A stretch of DNA of 30,700 nt from CAYVBE01 sp964448935 (GTDB taxonomy: Bacteria > Planctomycetota > Brocadiia > SM23-32), in contig CAYVBE010000028.1 in NCBI GenBank assembly GCA_964448935.1, positions 1 through 30,700 on the forward strand, written 5' to 3'. A program made the position numbers and the translations under genes. Shown one piece after another: positions 13,387-22,335 of the stretch. Under the pieces are notes generated by a model, which worked only from the letters and a program-made list of their open reading frames with translations, ran no database searches and was not told the DNA's origin. Position 1 is the first letter of the stretch. Each line of letters starts with the position of its first letter.

Positions 13387-15198
13387 ATGGCTGCACTACT
13401 TGAACGGGTAGAAAGCGGACGGCGCCGCGCGCCGCGCCGCGTCATGCTTTTCGGGGTCCACGGCATAGGGAAAGCCCAGCCCCTGGACGCGAAGGTTCTG
13501 ACGCCCACCGGCTTCGTGGAGATAGGTGATCTGCGGGTCGGCGACGAGGTCATCGGCTCCGACGGCAAGAGCCACCGTGTCATCGGCGTCTATCCGCAGG
13601 GCGAGAAGGAGGTGTTCCGGGTCACCTTCCGGGATGGCTCCAGCACCCGGTGCTGCGACGACCACCTGTGGTTTACGCAGACCTGCAACGAGCGGCGGCA
13701 GGGTCTGGACGGTGCGGTGAGACCGCTGCGGGATGTCCGCCGCACCCTCCGCTACGGCACGCGCTTCAACCACGGCGTGCCGCGGGTCGAGCCCGTGCAA
13801 TTTGCGCCGCAGGAAGACCGGCTGCCGCTCGATCCCTGGCTGCTGGGGATGTACCTGGGTGACGGGCATATGGGCTGCAGCGTGGCCATCAGTAATCCCG
13901 AGCCCGATGTGCGCCGGAGGATAGCCGACTCGGTGGCTGAGGGGGGCGCCTGCGTCGCCGCCTCCGCCACTGCCGTGCGCATAAAGACCGAGCGTCCCAC
14001 GCCCGGGCCGTCGGCCACCAAGCAGATACTGAGGGAACTCGGCCTGGAAGGCCTGACGGCCGAGAAGAAATTCGTGCCGCCCCCCTACCTTCACGCCTCG
14101 GTCGAGGAGCGCACACAGGTGCTCCGGGGCCTGATGGACAGCGACGGCCACGTCACCAACCCCGGTGCGGTGGAGTACTCGACGGCCAGCCCTCAACTGG
14201 CCGACGACGTATGCTTCCTGATCCGCTCCCTGGGTGGCTCCGCCAAACAGGTGACCAAGAAGCCCTCCTACACATACCGGGGCGAGAAACGCCGGGGGAA
14301 GCTTGCCTATCGCATCTTCGCCTCTTTCCCTCCCGACACGGTACCGGTGTCGTCGGAGAAGCACACCGAGAAATGGGAACGGCCCCGCTGGGCAATACGC
14401 CACACGATCAGAAATGTGGAATCGGTGGGCCGAATGCCATGCCGGTGCATCCGGGTGGACGCCCCGGACGCGCTGTACGTAACCGACGACTTTCTGCTGA
14501 CCCACAACAGCAGCTGGGCGGCCATGAGTCCGAAGCCCATCTTCATCCAGACCGAGGACGGGCTGGGTGAGATCGACTGTGCCAGGTTTCCGCTGGCCGA
14601 GGACTACGACCAGGTCATCCGGGCTCTCTCGGAGCTCTACTCGGAGGAGCACGACTACGGCACCGTGGTGATCGACACCCTCGACTGGCTGGAGCGGCTC
14701 ATCTGGGCCGAGGTCTGCCGGAAGAGGGGCGTCGAGAACATCGAGGACATCGGCTACGCCAAGGGCTACGTCTTCGCCCTCACCCAGTGGCGCGAGGTAC
14801 TGGACGGCCTCCAGGCGCTCCGAAACGACCGGGACATGATGGTCGTCCTGGTGGCGCACTGCCAGATCGAGAAGTTCCAGTCCCCCATGGCCGACACCTA
14901 CGACCGCTACGTGCCGCGTCTCCACAAGCACGCCTCGGCGGTGGTTCAGGAATGGTGCGACGAGGTGCTGTTCGCCAGCTACCGGGTCAGCACCAAGCAG
15001 GTGGACGAGGGCTTCGACCGCACCCGGACCCGCGCCGTGGGCGAGGCCGAACGGGTGGTCTACACCACAGAGGGCCCCGCCCACGTGGCCAAACACCGCA
15101 TACCGCAGCTGCCCGACGAGCTTCCGCTCGATTACCGGGCCTACGCAGAGTACCTGCCCGACGGGGCGGGACGCACTCAAGAAGAGGAAGGAGACTGA
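13387..15198 (+). CDS. Sak4/AAA_24-like phage ATPase interrupted by a class 3 intein
   Basis: The precursor is 603 aa from ATG 13387 (AAGGGAG eight bases upstream; GTG 13378 is an alternative). Residues 1-29 carry the first half of Walker A (GVHGIGK, 23-29). Residues 30-374 are an intein. From S375 the host protein resumes (SSWAAMSPKPIFIQTEDGLG, then TVVIDTLDWLE as Walker B). Splicing would yield a 258-residue ATPase with intact GxxGxGKS. This family (phage AAA_24/Sak4-like) is RecA-related and supports single-strand annealing and recombination-dependent replication, usually with an exonuclease and an SSB, as here. The ATPase cannot bind ATP normally until spliced. DUF669 follows after 4 bases. 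Confidence 0.88.
   Translation: MAALLERVESGRRRAPRRVMLFGVHGIGKAQPLDAKVLTPTGFVEIGDLRVGDEVIGSDGKSHRVIGVYPQGEKEVFRVTFRDGSSTRCCDDHLWFTQTCNERRQGLDGAVRPLRDVRRTLRYGTRFNHGVPRVEPVQFAPQEDRLPLDPWLLGMYLGDGHMGCSVAISNPEPDVRRRIADSVAEGGACVAASATAVRIKTERPTPGPSATKQILRELGLEGLTAEKKFVPPPYLHASVEERTQVLRGLMDSDGHVTNPGAVEYSTASPQLADDVCFLIRSLGGSAKQVTKKPSYTYRGEKRRGKLAYRIFASFPPDTVPVSSEKHTEKWERPRWAIRHTIRNVESVGRMPCRCIRVDAPDALYVTDDFLLTHNSSWAAMSPKPIFIQTEDGLGEIDCARFPLAEDYDQVIRALSELYSEEHDYGTVVIDTLDWLERLIWAEVCRKRGVENIEDIGYAKGYVFALTQWREVLDGLQALRNDRDMMVVLVAHCQIEKFQSPMADTYDRYVPRLHKHASAVVQEWCDEVLFASYRVSTKQVDEGFDRTRTRAVGEAERVVYTTEGPAHVAKHRIPQLPDELPLDYRAYAEYLPDGAGRTQEEEGD
13474..14508 (+). mobile_element. class 3 intein with LAGLIDADG homing endonuclease
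   Basis: The intein has 345 residues. It starts with Ala (A30), not Cys or Ser, and ends THN before extein Ser375. The WCT triad of class 3 inteins is present: W95 in HLWFT (block B), C354 in CIRVDAPD (block F, the initiating nucleophile) and T372 in THN (block G). Two LAGLIDADG-like motifs (LLGMYLGDG at 152-160 and LRGLMDSDG at 246-254) mark a homing endonuclease that would spread the intein into empty alleles. All splicing residues look intact. The insertion point is between the Walker A Lys and Ser. Confidence 0.88.
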
Positions 15199-15202
15199 CA
15201 TT

Positions 15203-15655
15203 ATGGCCGCAGATCTTCGCGGATTCGACGCGCGCAAAGTGGAACCGATGGACACGTTCAAGCCGATCCCGGCCGGGAAGTACGTCGCCGCCATCGTGGC
15301 GAGCGAGATGAAGCCCACAAAGTCCGGGAACGGGAGCTACCTGGAGCTGCAGTTCCAGGTGCTCGAAGGCGAGTACGAGGGCCGTCTGCTCTGGGCCCGC
15401 CTGAACCTCGAAAACCCCAACAAGCTGGCGGTGAAGATCGCCCGGTCCGAGCTGGCCTCCATCTGTAAGGCGGTCGGTATCCTTACCCCGAACGACTCCA
15501 CCGAGCTGCACGACCTGCCGCTGCAGGTCACGGTGAAGCTCAAGAAGCGGAGCGACACGGGCGAACTCACCAACGAGATCGCCGGCTACGCCCCGAAGCC
15601 CAAGCCCGGGGAGGCGCCGCAGGCCCAGGACGACACCCCGCCCTGGAGGCGCTGA
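15203..15655 (+). CDS. DUF669 phage ssDNA-binding-like protein
   Basis: The 150-residue protein from ATG 15203 matches the DUF669 pattern: FKPIPAGKYVAAIVASEMK, a SGNGSYLELQFQVLEGEYEGR strand pair, NLENPNKLAVKIARSEL, and an OB-like basic strand (LQVTVKLKK). It ends in a Pro-rich linker and an acidic tip with an aromatic (DDTPPW), like the tail by which SSB proteins recruit partners. It lies between the Sak4-like ATPase and RusA, overlapping the latter by one base (TGATG), and probably coats ssDNA for the annealing/recombination machinery. Confidence 0.85.
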   Translation: MAADLRGFDARKVEPMDTFKPIPAGKYVAAIVASEMKPTKSGNGSYLELQFQVLEGEYEGRLLWARLNLENPNKLAVKIARSELASICKAVGILTPNDSTELHDLPLQVTVKLKKRSDTGELTNEIAGYAPKPKPGEAPQAQDDTPPWRR

Positions 15656-16053
15656 TGCCTGACTGTCGACCGTCCGCGAGGCTGGTGCTCGAGCTGCCCT
15701 ACCCGCCCTCGGTGAATCATTATTACAGGAGCGTCGGCCCACGGACCCTGATCAGCCGCGAGGGGCGCGCATACCGGGAGCAGGTGTGCGCCATCCTCGT
15801 GGCGGCGGGCACCGAGACGCTGACCGGCCCGCTTGCGCTCCAGGTGGAGGTCTACCCACCGGACCGCCGAAGTCGTGATCTAGACAACACGCTAAAGGCG
15901 CTGCTGGATGCCCTCGAGAAAGGCGGCGCCTACCGAAACGACAGCCAGATCGTGCGGCTGGTGGCCGAGAAGCGCGAGCCGGTCGAGGGCGGACGGACCA
16001 TCGTGCGCATCGCGGAGGTAGAGGAATGGAAAAGCTCTTCCCCACGATACTGA
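15655..16053 (+). CDS. rusA: RusA-type Holliday junction resolvase
   Basis: It cuts four-way DNA junctions during phage recombination and replication. At 132 aa it fits the family (about 120-140). The N-terminal ELPYPPSVNHYYR is the typical RusA start. D75 and D77 in RSRDLDNTLKALLDAL and D96 in YRNDSQI have the same 2- and 19-residue spacing as the catalytic Asp70, Asp72 and Asp91 of E. coli RusA. The start overlaps the DUF669 stop, so the two are translationally coupled. The next small membrane protein gene begins inside its 3' end. Confidence 0.92.
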   Translation: MPDCRPSARLVLELPYPPSVNHYYRSVGPRTLISREGRAYREQVCAILVAAGTETLTGPLALQVEVYPPDRRSRDLDNTLKALLDALEKGGAYRNDSQIVRLVAEKREPVEGGRTIVRIAEVEEWKSSSPRY

Positions 16054-16160
16054 TCGTCATGGACGTCTGCGCGGCGCTGGGCTACCTGCCCACGGGCGAC
16101 TGGAGGCGAGTCATCTACTGGCTGGCCGCGGCAACGCTGACCGCAACCATCACGTGGTAG
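16026..16160 (+). CDS. small phage membrane protein, 44 aa
   Basis: ATG 16026 lies inside the end of rusA with AGAGG just upstream, and the stop is TAG 16158-16160. The product has two hydrophobic segments (FPTILIVMDVCAALGYL and VIYWLAAATLTATITW) separated by a short charged turn (TGDWRR), so it is probably a tiny helical-hairpin membrane protein. I recall similar ones after rusA in other prophages but know of no function. The neat packing between rusA and the zinc-finger gene supports a real gene. Confidence 0.65.
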   Translation: MEKLFPTILIVMDVCAALGYLPTGDWRRVIYWLAAATLTATITW

Positions 16161-16168
16161 GAGCCGGC

Positions 16169-16414
16169 ATGCCGGAGGAGACCCAGCAGTGCACCAAGTG
16201 CGGGGAGACGAAACCGCTCTCCGACTACCGGCGGCAGAGCCACCGCCCCAACGGCCGGGACACCATCTGCCGGGCCTGCCGGAAGAAGGCCTACGAGGAG
16301 AGCAAGAAGAGCCCCTTCGGCCCGCTGCCCGAGCCGGCGGGATCGGAGGAGTGGGTGGATGAGCTATGGAGACGGGCAAAGATCATCAGAGAGAAGGGGC
16401 GCCAAGATGGCTAG
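16169..16414 (+). CDS. small zinc-finger protein (C4, HNH-like finger)
   Basis: ATG 16169 has TAGGAG five bases upstream and gives 81 aa. The first 45 residues form CxxC (CTKCGETKPLSDYRR) and CxxC (ICRACRKKAYEE), the treble-clef-like finger often preceding HNH nucleases. The HNH motif itself is missing, and the rest is a charged helix with a tail. It may be a DNA-binding accessory of the recombination module. It is the last plus-strand gene before the minus-strand moron at 16485. The intervening 70 bases show no clear gene. Confidence 0.7.
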   Translation: MPEETQQCTKCGETKPLSDYRRQSHRPNGRDTICRACRKKAYEESKKSPFGPLPEPAGSEEWVDELWRRAKIIREKGRQDG

Positions 16415-16484
16415 CAGCAGTCATTACTTCACTCTGGACGCATCCGAGCGAGGACGACGGATCAAAGTAGTCGGAGCGTGCGTA

Positions 16485-17138
16485 TCAGTCCTCGCGGCCT
16501 TGTTGCTGTTTGGTAGCCTCTTTAACGTGCTGCGCCAACTCGCATGCCTGTTGATGCGTAACGGGCCCAAACGCGTCCGGAAATTCAGAGGCAAACGGTC
16601 TGAGGAGAGCGTGAAACTCTCTCCGCGAGACACCTCTCAGGTTCGCAGCATACTGCTGAGCGGCATCCGCAACGGGTTCCGGCCAGGTGAACAGATCTGG
16701 GGTTGTAGCCGCGAGCCACCAGACAAACATGTTCATACCATCTGGCATCGCCCCCGTCATCTCATGGTACTTGATCCCAGCGTCAAACAACATCGCGATT
16801 GTTTGCAGCGGAATGAATGCCACCTTCCCATCTGGGTCCCTATCCGCGTGTTTGAAGAAGTTCTCCGCCTCGTTGAGCTTCCGATGAACTGCTTCCCGCT
16901 CTTCCGGGGGCACCAGCGCCTTTATGAGGTCTTTTACAAGCATAGGGGTGCCCCCTTCCCCCCTGTTAAGGTCCTGCAAAACAGTGTACGCCGCAGCAGT
17001 CAACGTATGAATCGAAACTGGGTCTCTCTCCTTGAAGAAAAGCCACACTGCGCTTTCGAGCTGGGAACGCGCGACTTCCAACTTCGTGAATTCCAGTTTC
17101 TGGCGTCTGAAGCAGTCGCTTTCGCTCGAATCAGGCAT
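16485..17138 (-). CDS. conserved hypothetical protein, probable moron
   Basis: The 217-residue protein begins at ATG 17138 (or the adjacent GTG 17141) with GAGGG upstream. It opposes the operon and has a plausible own promoter. The landmarks KLEVARSQLESAVWLFF, DPVSIHTLTAAAYTVLQDL, NEAENFFKHADRDPDGKVAF and DAGIKYHEMTGAMPDGM match a widespread bacterial family that I recognise by sight but that has no established role to my knowledge. It looks all-helical, somewhat like HEPN-type proteins, though I cannot point to an RxxxxH motif. As a stand-alone gene in a prophage it is a candidate for host-benefit or anti-phage function. Confidence 0.75.
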   Translation of the reverse strand: MPDSSESDCFRRQKLEFTKLEVARSQLESAVWLFFKERDPVSIHTLTAAAYTVLQDLNRGEGGTPMLVKDLIKALVPPEEREAVHRKLNEAENFFKHADRDPDGKVAFIPLQTIAMLFDAGIKYHEMTGAMPDGMNMFVWWLAATTPDLFTWPEPVADAAQQYAANLRGVSRREFHALLRPFASEFPDAFGPVTHQQACELAQHVKEATKQQQGRED

Positions 17139-17216
17139 CACGTCGCCCTCGTGTTGCAGGTTTGTGGTCTTGTCAGGTTAAGTCTCACGCAGAACAAGGT
17201 CCAGTGCTTCCTGTCC

Positions 17217-17245
17217 ATCCTATGGCAGAAGGTTTATGGCCTCAA
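17217..17245 (-). promoter_or_regulatory. putative promoter of the 217-aa moron
   Basis: Minus strand: TTGAGG (17245-17240), a 17-base spacer and TAGGAT (17222-17217), about 80 bases before the moron start. It overlaps the Shine-Dalgarno of the helicase gene on the other strand. Confidence 0.4.
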
Positions 17246-17257
17246 GGAGTGACGCGC

Positions 17258-18937
<1,680 letters not shown>

Positions 18938-18949
18938 TCACGGAGCGAG

Positions 18950-21115
18950 ATGATAGACGCCGCCCTCAACTACGCCCGTCGCGGCTGGCCTGTCCTCCCG
19001 CTGCACACGGTCAGCGACGGACGCTGCTCCTGCGGACGCGACGACTGCGGATCGCCGGGGAAGCACCCGCGCACCGCCCACGGCGTGAAGGACGCCACCA
19101 CCGACGAAGGGCGTATTCGGGCGTGGTGGTCCCGCTGGCCGGAAGCCAACGTGGCCGTGCCCACCGGGGCCGAGACCTTCGTGGCCCTGGACCTCGACCG
19201 CAGGGACGACGGCACGGACGGGGTCGAGGTAGCGAAGGCGCTGCACGGATGGGAGCCCGAGGGCCCCCTGCAGCGCACGGGCGGAGGTGGACTCCAGGCC
19301 CTCTACGCACATCCCGGCACCCCTGTCAGCAGCAAGACCGGACTGCTTGACGGCGTGGACGTCAAGGGCGACGGCGGTTACGTGGTGGTACCGCCCTCCC
19401 GGCACGCCAGCGGGGCCCGCTACGAGTGGGTCGAGGAGCCGGACTGCACGTTGCCACCTCTGCCGGACTGGGTGGCCGAAGCCGTCCTGAAGGAACCCTC
19501 CAAGGTAGAATCTCCACCGGCCGACCGCACCTACTCGTCCGACCCGGAGGTCGAGAAGCGCGCCGTGGCCTACCTCGCCGAGATGCCGCCGGCCATCAGT
19601 GGGGAGGGAGGCCACAACGCCGCATACGCGGCGGCCACGGCCCTGGTGCACGGTTTCGGCATACCGCCGGACCACGCACTCCAGCTCCTGCTCGAGCACT
19701 ACAACCCCCGCTGCAAACCGCCCTGGTCGGAGAGGGAACTCCGGCACAAGGTGGACGATGCGGCCTCCAAGCCCCACGAGCGGCCGTTCGGGTGGCTCCG
19801 GGAACCGGATACTCATCATGAGGTGGACCTGTCGAACATGGTCGGGAACCTTGTCCCTTCGCCCCAAAGCGACCCCATCGACCCAGGCCCGATTCCCAGA
19901 GAACTGCTCCACGTGCCCGGCTTCATCGACCAGCTCACGCAGCACACGCTGTCCACGAGCCCCTACCCAAACCGCCCCCTGGCCTTCGCCGGTGTGCTCA
20001 CATTCCAGGGCCATCTGGCCGGCCGTCGGGTCCGCGACTCGGCGAACACCCGCACCAACGTCTACGTGCTGGCCCTCGGTTCGGCCGGCATCGGTAAGGA
20101 CCGCGTCCGGAAAGTCGTGCAGGAGACGGCGCTGCGCGCCGGGTGCGGTCAGGAGCTTGCCGACTCCTTCGCCAGCGGTGAGGGCATAGAGGATGCCCTG
20201 GAAATCCATCCCAGGCTGCTGCTGCAGACGGACGAGTTCGACAAGTGGCTGGTCGCCCTTCGGGACGACAGCCAGGGGCGATACCTGAAGATCATGGAGA
20301 CGATCCTGAAGACGTTCAGCAGTGCCAATGGCCTCTGGCCCGTCCGCCTGAAGGCCAACCAGAAAGAGCGCCGCTTCATCAACCAGCCCAGCCTGTCCAT
20401 CTCCGGCACCGCGGTGCCGGTGTTCTTCTACGAAGCCCTCTCGCCCGATCTGCTCAAGAACGGCTTCTTCGCCCGAATGCTGGTCGTGGAGGCCGACGAC
20501 CGGGGCAGAGGCCGCCAGCCGGTATTCCGGGAGGTGCCCGAGGACCTGGTGGAGATCGCCAGGGCGTGGCAGGAGATGGCCACGGGCGGCGACCTTTCCC
20601 GCGTTAACCCCGAGCTCCACGTCGTGCCGGAGACATCCCACGCCCGCACAATGCTCGAGTCCATCCAGGACGATTGCGACGACATGTGCGAACGCGCCGA
20701 AGAGGACGGTGACGAGGCGGCAAAGGCTCTGTGGGCGAGGACGTTCGAGAAGACCAGACGCCTGGCCCTCATCTATGCCTGCTCCGAGGATCGTGAGGAC
20801 CCGGAGATCACTGTGCCCGGTGTGGACTGGGCATGGGCGTTCGTCCGGCACCAAACGCTGCGGATGCTGTTCATGGTCTCCCAGCACGTCGCGGAGAGCG
20901 ACTTCGATGCGCTCTGTCTCAAGGCGCTCCGCAAGGTGCGCAATGAACCGGGCGGGGAGATCGCACACAGCGTGCTACTCAAACGTATGAAGGTCTCGGC
21001 CGACCGATTTCGGAAGCTGATAGAGACCCTGGAGGAACGAGGCGACCTCCTAGCACGGCAACGTCCGACCGGAGGACGGCCGGCAGTCCACTACAGGTTG
21101 CCGGGGGTGAAATAA
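18950..21115 (+). CDS. bifunctional primase-polymerase with AAA/DUF3987-like domain
   Basis: This is probably the phage replication initiator and priming enzyme. The 721 aa start at ATG 18950 (GGAG four bases upstream). The Prim-Pol domain is at about 1-165, with RRGWPVLPLH, a Cys-rich insert (CSCGRDDCGSPGKHPR), metal-binding VALDLDRRD, and GVDVKGDGGYVVVPPSRH. A PriCT-like helical segment follows at 195-290. The ATPase/helicase domain at about 330-560 has LGSAGIGKDR as Walker A and LLLQTDEFDKW as Walker B. The C-terminus is a winged helix (HSVLLKRMKVSADRFRKLIETLEERG). No separate family A or B DNA polymerase is present in the window. The repeats just downstream look like an origin. Confidence 0.9.
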   Translation: MIDAALNYARRGWPVLPLHTVSDGRCSCGRDDCGSPGKHPRTAHGVKDATTDEGRIRAWWSRWPEANVAVPTGAETFVALDLDRRDDGTDGVEVAKALHGWEPEGPLQRTGGGGLQALYAHPGTPVSSKTGLLDGVDVKGDGGYVVVPPSRHASGARYEWVEEPDCTLPPLPDWVAEAVLKEPSKVESPPADRTYSSDPEVEKRAVAYLAEMPPAISGEGGHNAAYAAATALVHGFGIPPDHALQLLLEHYNPRCKPPWSERELRHKVDDAASKPHERPFGWLREPDTHHEVDLSNMVGNLVPSPQSDPIDPGPIPRELLHVPGFIDQLTQHTLSTSPYPNRPLAFAGVLTFQGHLAGRRVRDSANTRTNVYVLALGSAGIGKDRVRKVVQETALRAGCGQELADSFASGEGIEDALEIHPRLLLQTDEFDKWLVALRDDSQGRYLKIMETILKTFSSANGLWPVRLKANQKERRFINQPSLSISGTAVPVFFYEALSPDLLKNGFFARMLVVEADDRGRGRQPVFREVPEDLVEIARAWQEMATGGDLSRVNPELHVVPETSHARTMLESIQDDCDDMCERAEEDGDEAAKALWARTFEKTRRLALIYACSEDREDPEITVPGVDWAWAFVRHQTLRMLFMVSQHVAESDFDALCLKALRKVRNEPGGEIAHSVLLKRMKVSADRFRKLIETLEERGDLLARQRPTGGRPAVHYRLPGVK

Positions 21116-21310
21116 GTGAAATCGCGGCTTAATAGTTGAGTATTGCTCAAACTCATCGGAGAAGGATGGTGAAAGCAGGTGAAGGAAGGGGTGAAGGATC
21201 AACGGCTCGAGAGAGGCTTAGAATAGTAAATACTCTATATCTCTCTCTTCTTTCCCTATTTCACGCACACTCGCGTGCGTACCCGTTTCACACCCGCGTG
21301 CGCGTACTAG
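21107..21310. other. candidate replication origin (GTGAA repeats plus AT-rich segment)
   Basis: Seven copies of GTGAA(A/G) occur: forward at 21107, 21116, 21169, 21179 and 21191, and reverse at 21259 and 21286. Between the two orientations lies an AT-rich stretch (21218-21262). The reverse copies head two similar units of about 25 bases that each carry CGCGTGCG or GCGTGCGCG with hairpin potential. A small hairpin TTGAG/CTCAA lies at 21135-21151. The rest of the gap up to 21500 holds no gene that I can see. Confidence 0.45.
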
Positions 21311-21500
21311 ACCCGAGAGAAAGAAATAAGTACCCGCTGGCCGCATTCCGGGACCCCTGGAGGCACGTAAAACGAGCGCTTTTCCGTCGATTGGCGACCG
21401 CCTCGCCGACAGCAAAAACCGTGGGCCAAAGCCCCCGCCGTGAACCCTTCTATTCTCTTTGTGGTGTCCCGAACAGAAACCAACCGCATGGAGGAACCAA

Positions 21501-21812
21501 GTGACTCACCCCACCAGGCAGGATGCGCTGGACGCTGCGGATGTCTTCTTCACCGCCTTGAACTCCGTCCTCTACCGCCAGGAGCGGAAGTGCGTGGACA
21601 GCCACGCCGTGGCCCAGGTTGCTGCCAGCCTTCGGGCCTCAGTGATCGCCGCGACAATCGCCGATGCGATGGGCGTGGACGCGGACCGGCTGGAACGCGT
21701 GGCCGCGCATCTTGTGAAGAGGCGTGTGGCAGAACAGGAGAAGGAGATCTCGGCCGGGCTGCTGGAACGGCTAACGGCCCACGTAGACAAGTCAGATGCC
21801 CTCAAAAACTAG
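21501..21812 (+). CDS. hypothetical protein, 103 aa
   Basis: GTG 21501 has GGAGG six bases upstream. The product appears all-helical (ALDAADVFFTALNSVLYRQERK, AVAQVAASLRASVIAATIADAMG, LERVAAHLVKRRVAEQEKEIS) and soluble. I do not recognise it. It follows the candidate origin and could be an origin- or replication-associated small protein, on position only. The next 265 bases hold no confident gene. A frame from ATG 21824 to 22081 exists but has biased, low-complexity composition. Confidence 0.6.
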   Translation: MTHPTRQDALDAADVFFTALNSVLYRQERKCVDSHAVAQVAASLRASVIAATIADAMGVDADRLERVAAHLVKRRVAEQEKEISAGLLERLTAHVDKSDALKN

Positions 21813-21969
21813 GAATAGGCCCAATGGCCAGCACGACCTCAAAGCCGTTGCCGTCAGAAGCCCTCAGCGCCCGTCTAAGGGCAAATTGGAAAATGAGACC
21901 AAATGCCCCTTCGGGAGGGAGAAATGGTTCCCCCAGGGCGCCTGAGGGCGCCTACGCGCGGTGGAATCC

Positions 21970-22041
21970 GTCACAAAAGAGGGCAGACAGTAGTTGTGAC
22001 ACGGCGTGTGAAAAAAAGTCTACGGGCCGTATCACGCCGTG
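21970..22041. promoter_or_regulatory. two adjacent inverted repeats upstream of the HTH gene
   Basis: GTCACAA (21970-21976) pairs with TTGTGAC (21994-22000), and directly next to it CACGGCGTG (22000-22008) pairs with CACGCCGTG (22033-22041). The second stem encloses an A-rich stretch. Both are perfect and end about 36 bases before the HTH gene start, so they could be operators or mutually exclusive RNA stems. Confidence 0.45.
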
Positions 22042-22077
22042 CCGTTCTGTTCCGTCCTGTGCCATCGGGAGGACCCC

Positions 22078-22335
22078 GTGAGACGTGAAATGAAGGCCGA
22101 TTACACCGCCCGGGAACTGGCCCGCCTGCTGCACGTGCATCCGCGCACCGTGCGCCGTCTGGCCCGTGATGGCGACCTGCCCGGCGCCTACAAGGTCGGC
22201 AGGTTGTGGCGGTTTCGGCGGGAGGCCGTGCAGAAAATGCGCGGCGTCGTGCAGCGGCGGACCTACGGTTCACCGGACGCGCAGATCGGTCCGATCCGCC
22301 CCGCTTCCGACGAACATGGGAAGGCAGACCGATGA
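22078..22335 (+). CDS. HTH_17/excisionase-family DNA-binding protein
   Basis: GTG 22078 has GGGAGG five bases upstream; ATG 22090 is in frame. The 85-residue product contains YTARELARLLHVHPRTVRRLARDG followed by GAYKVGRLWRFRREAVQKM, the complete helix-turn-helix plus wing of the excisionase/MerR-like family. It is the second such protein in the window but is placed in the middle of the early operon, so a transcriptional regulator is more likely than a directionality factor. The upstream perfect inverted repeats may be its own operators. Its stop overlaps the next start (ATGA), indicating coupling. Confidence 0.8.
   Translation: MRREMKADYTARELARLLHVHPRTVRRLARDGDLPGAYKVGRLWRFRREAVQKMRGVVQRRTYGSPDAQIGPIRPASDEHGKADR

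Noticed and set aside
13396..15318. 640-codon minus-strand frame
   Set aside because: It lies opposite the intein-containing ATPase gene, whose protein motifs are unambiguous. It is a by-product of high third-position GC.
16359..17252. 297-codon plus-strand frame with a hydrophobic segment
   Set aside because: The opposite strand encodes a recognisable conserved family. The plus frame lacks family features and a proper end relative to the helicase start.
18938..20968. 676-codon minus-strand frame
   Set aside because: It is opposite the primase-polymerase gene, which has Prim-Pol, Walker and winged-helix motifs.
21824..22081. 85-codon plus-strand frame
   Set aside because: It has low-complexity Ser/Pro/Arg composition, runs through the inverted repeats and overlaps the next start, so I treat it as non-coding.
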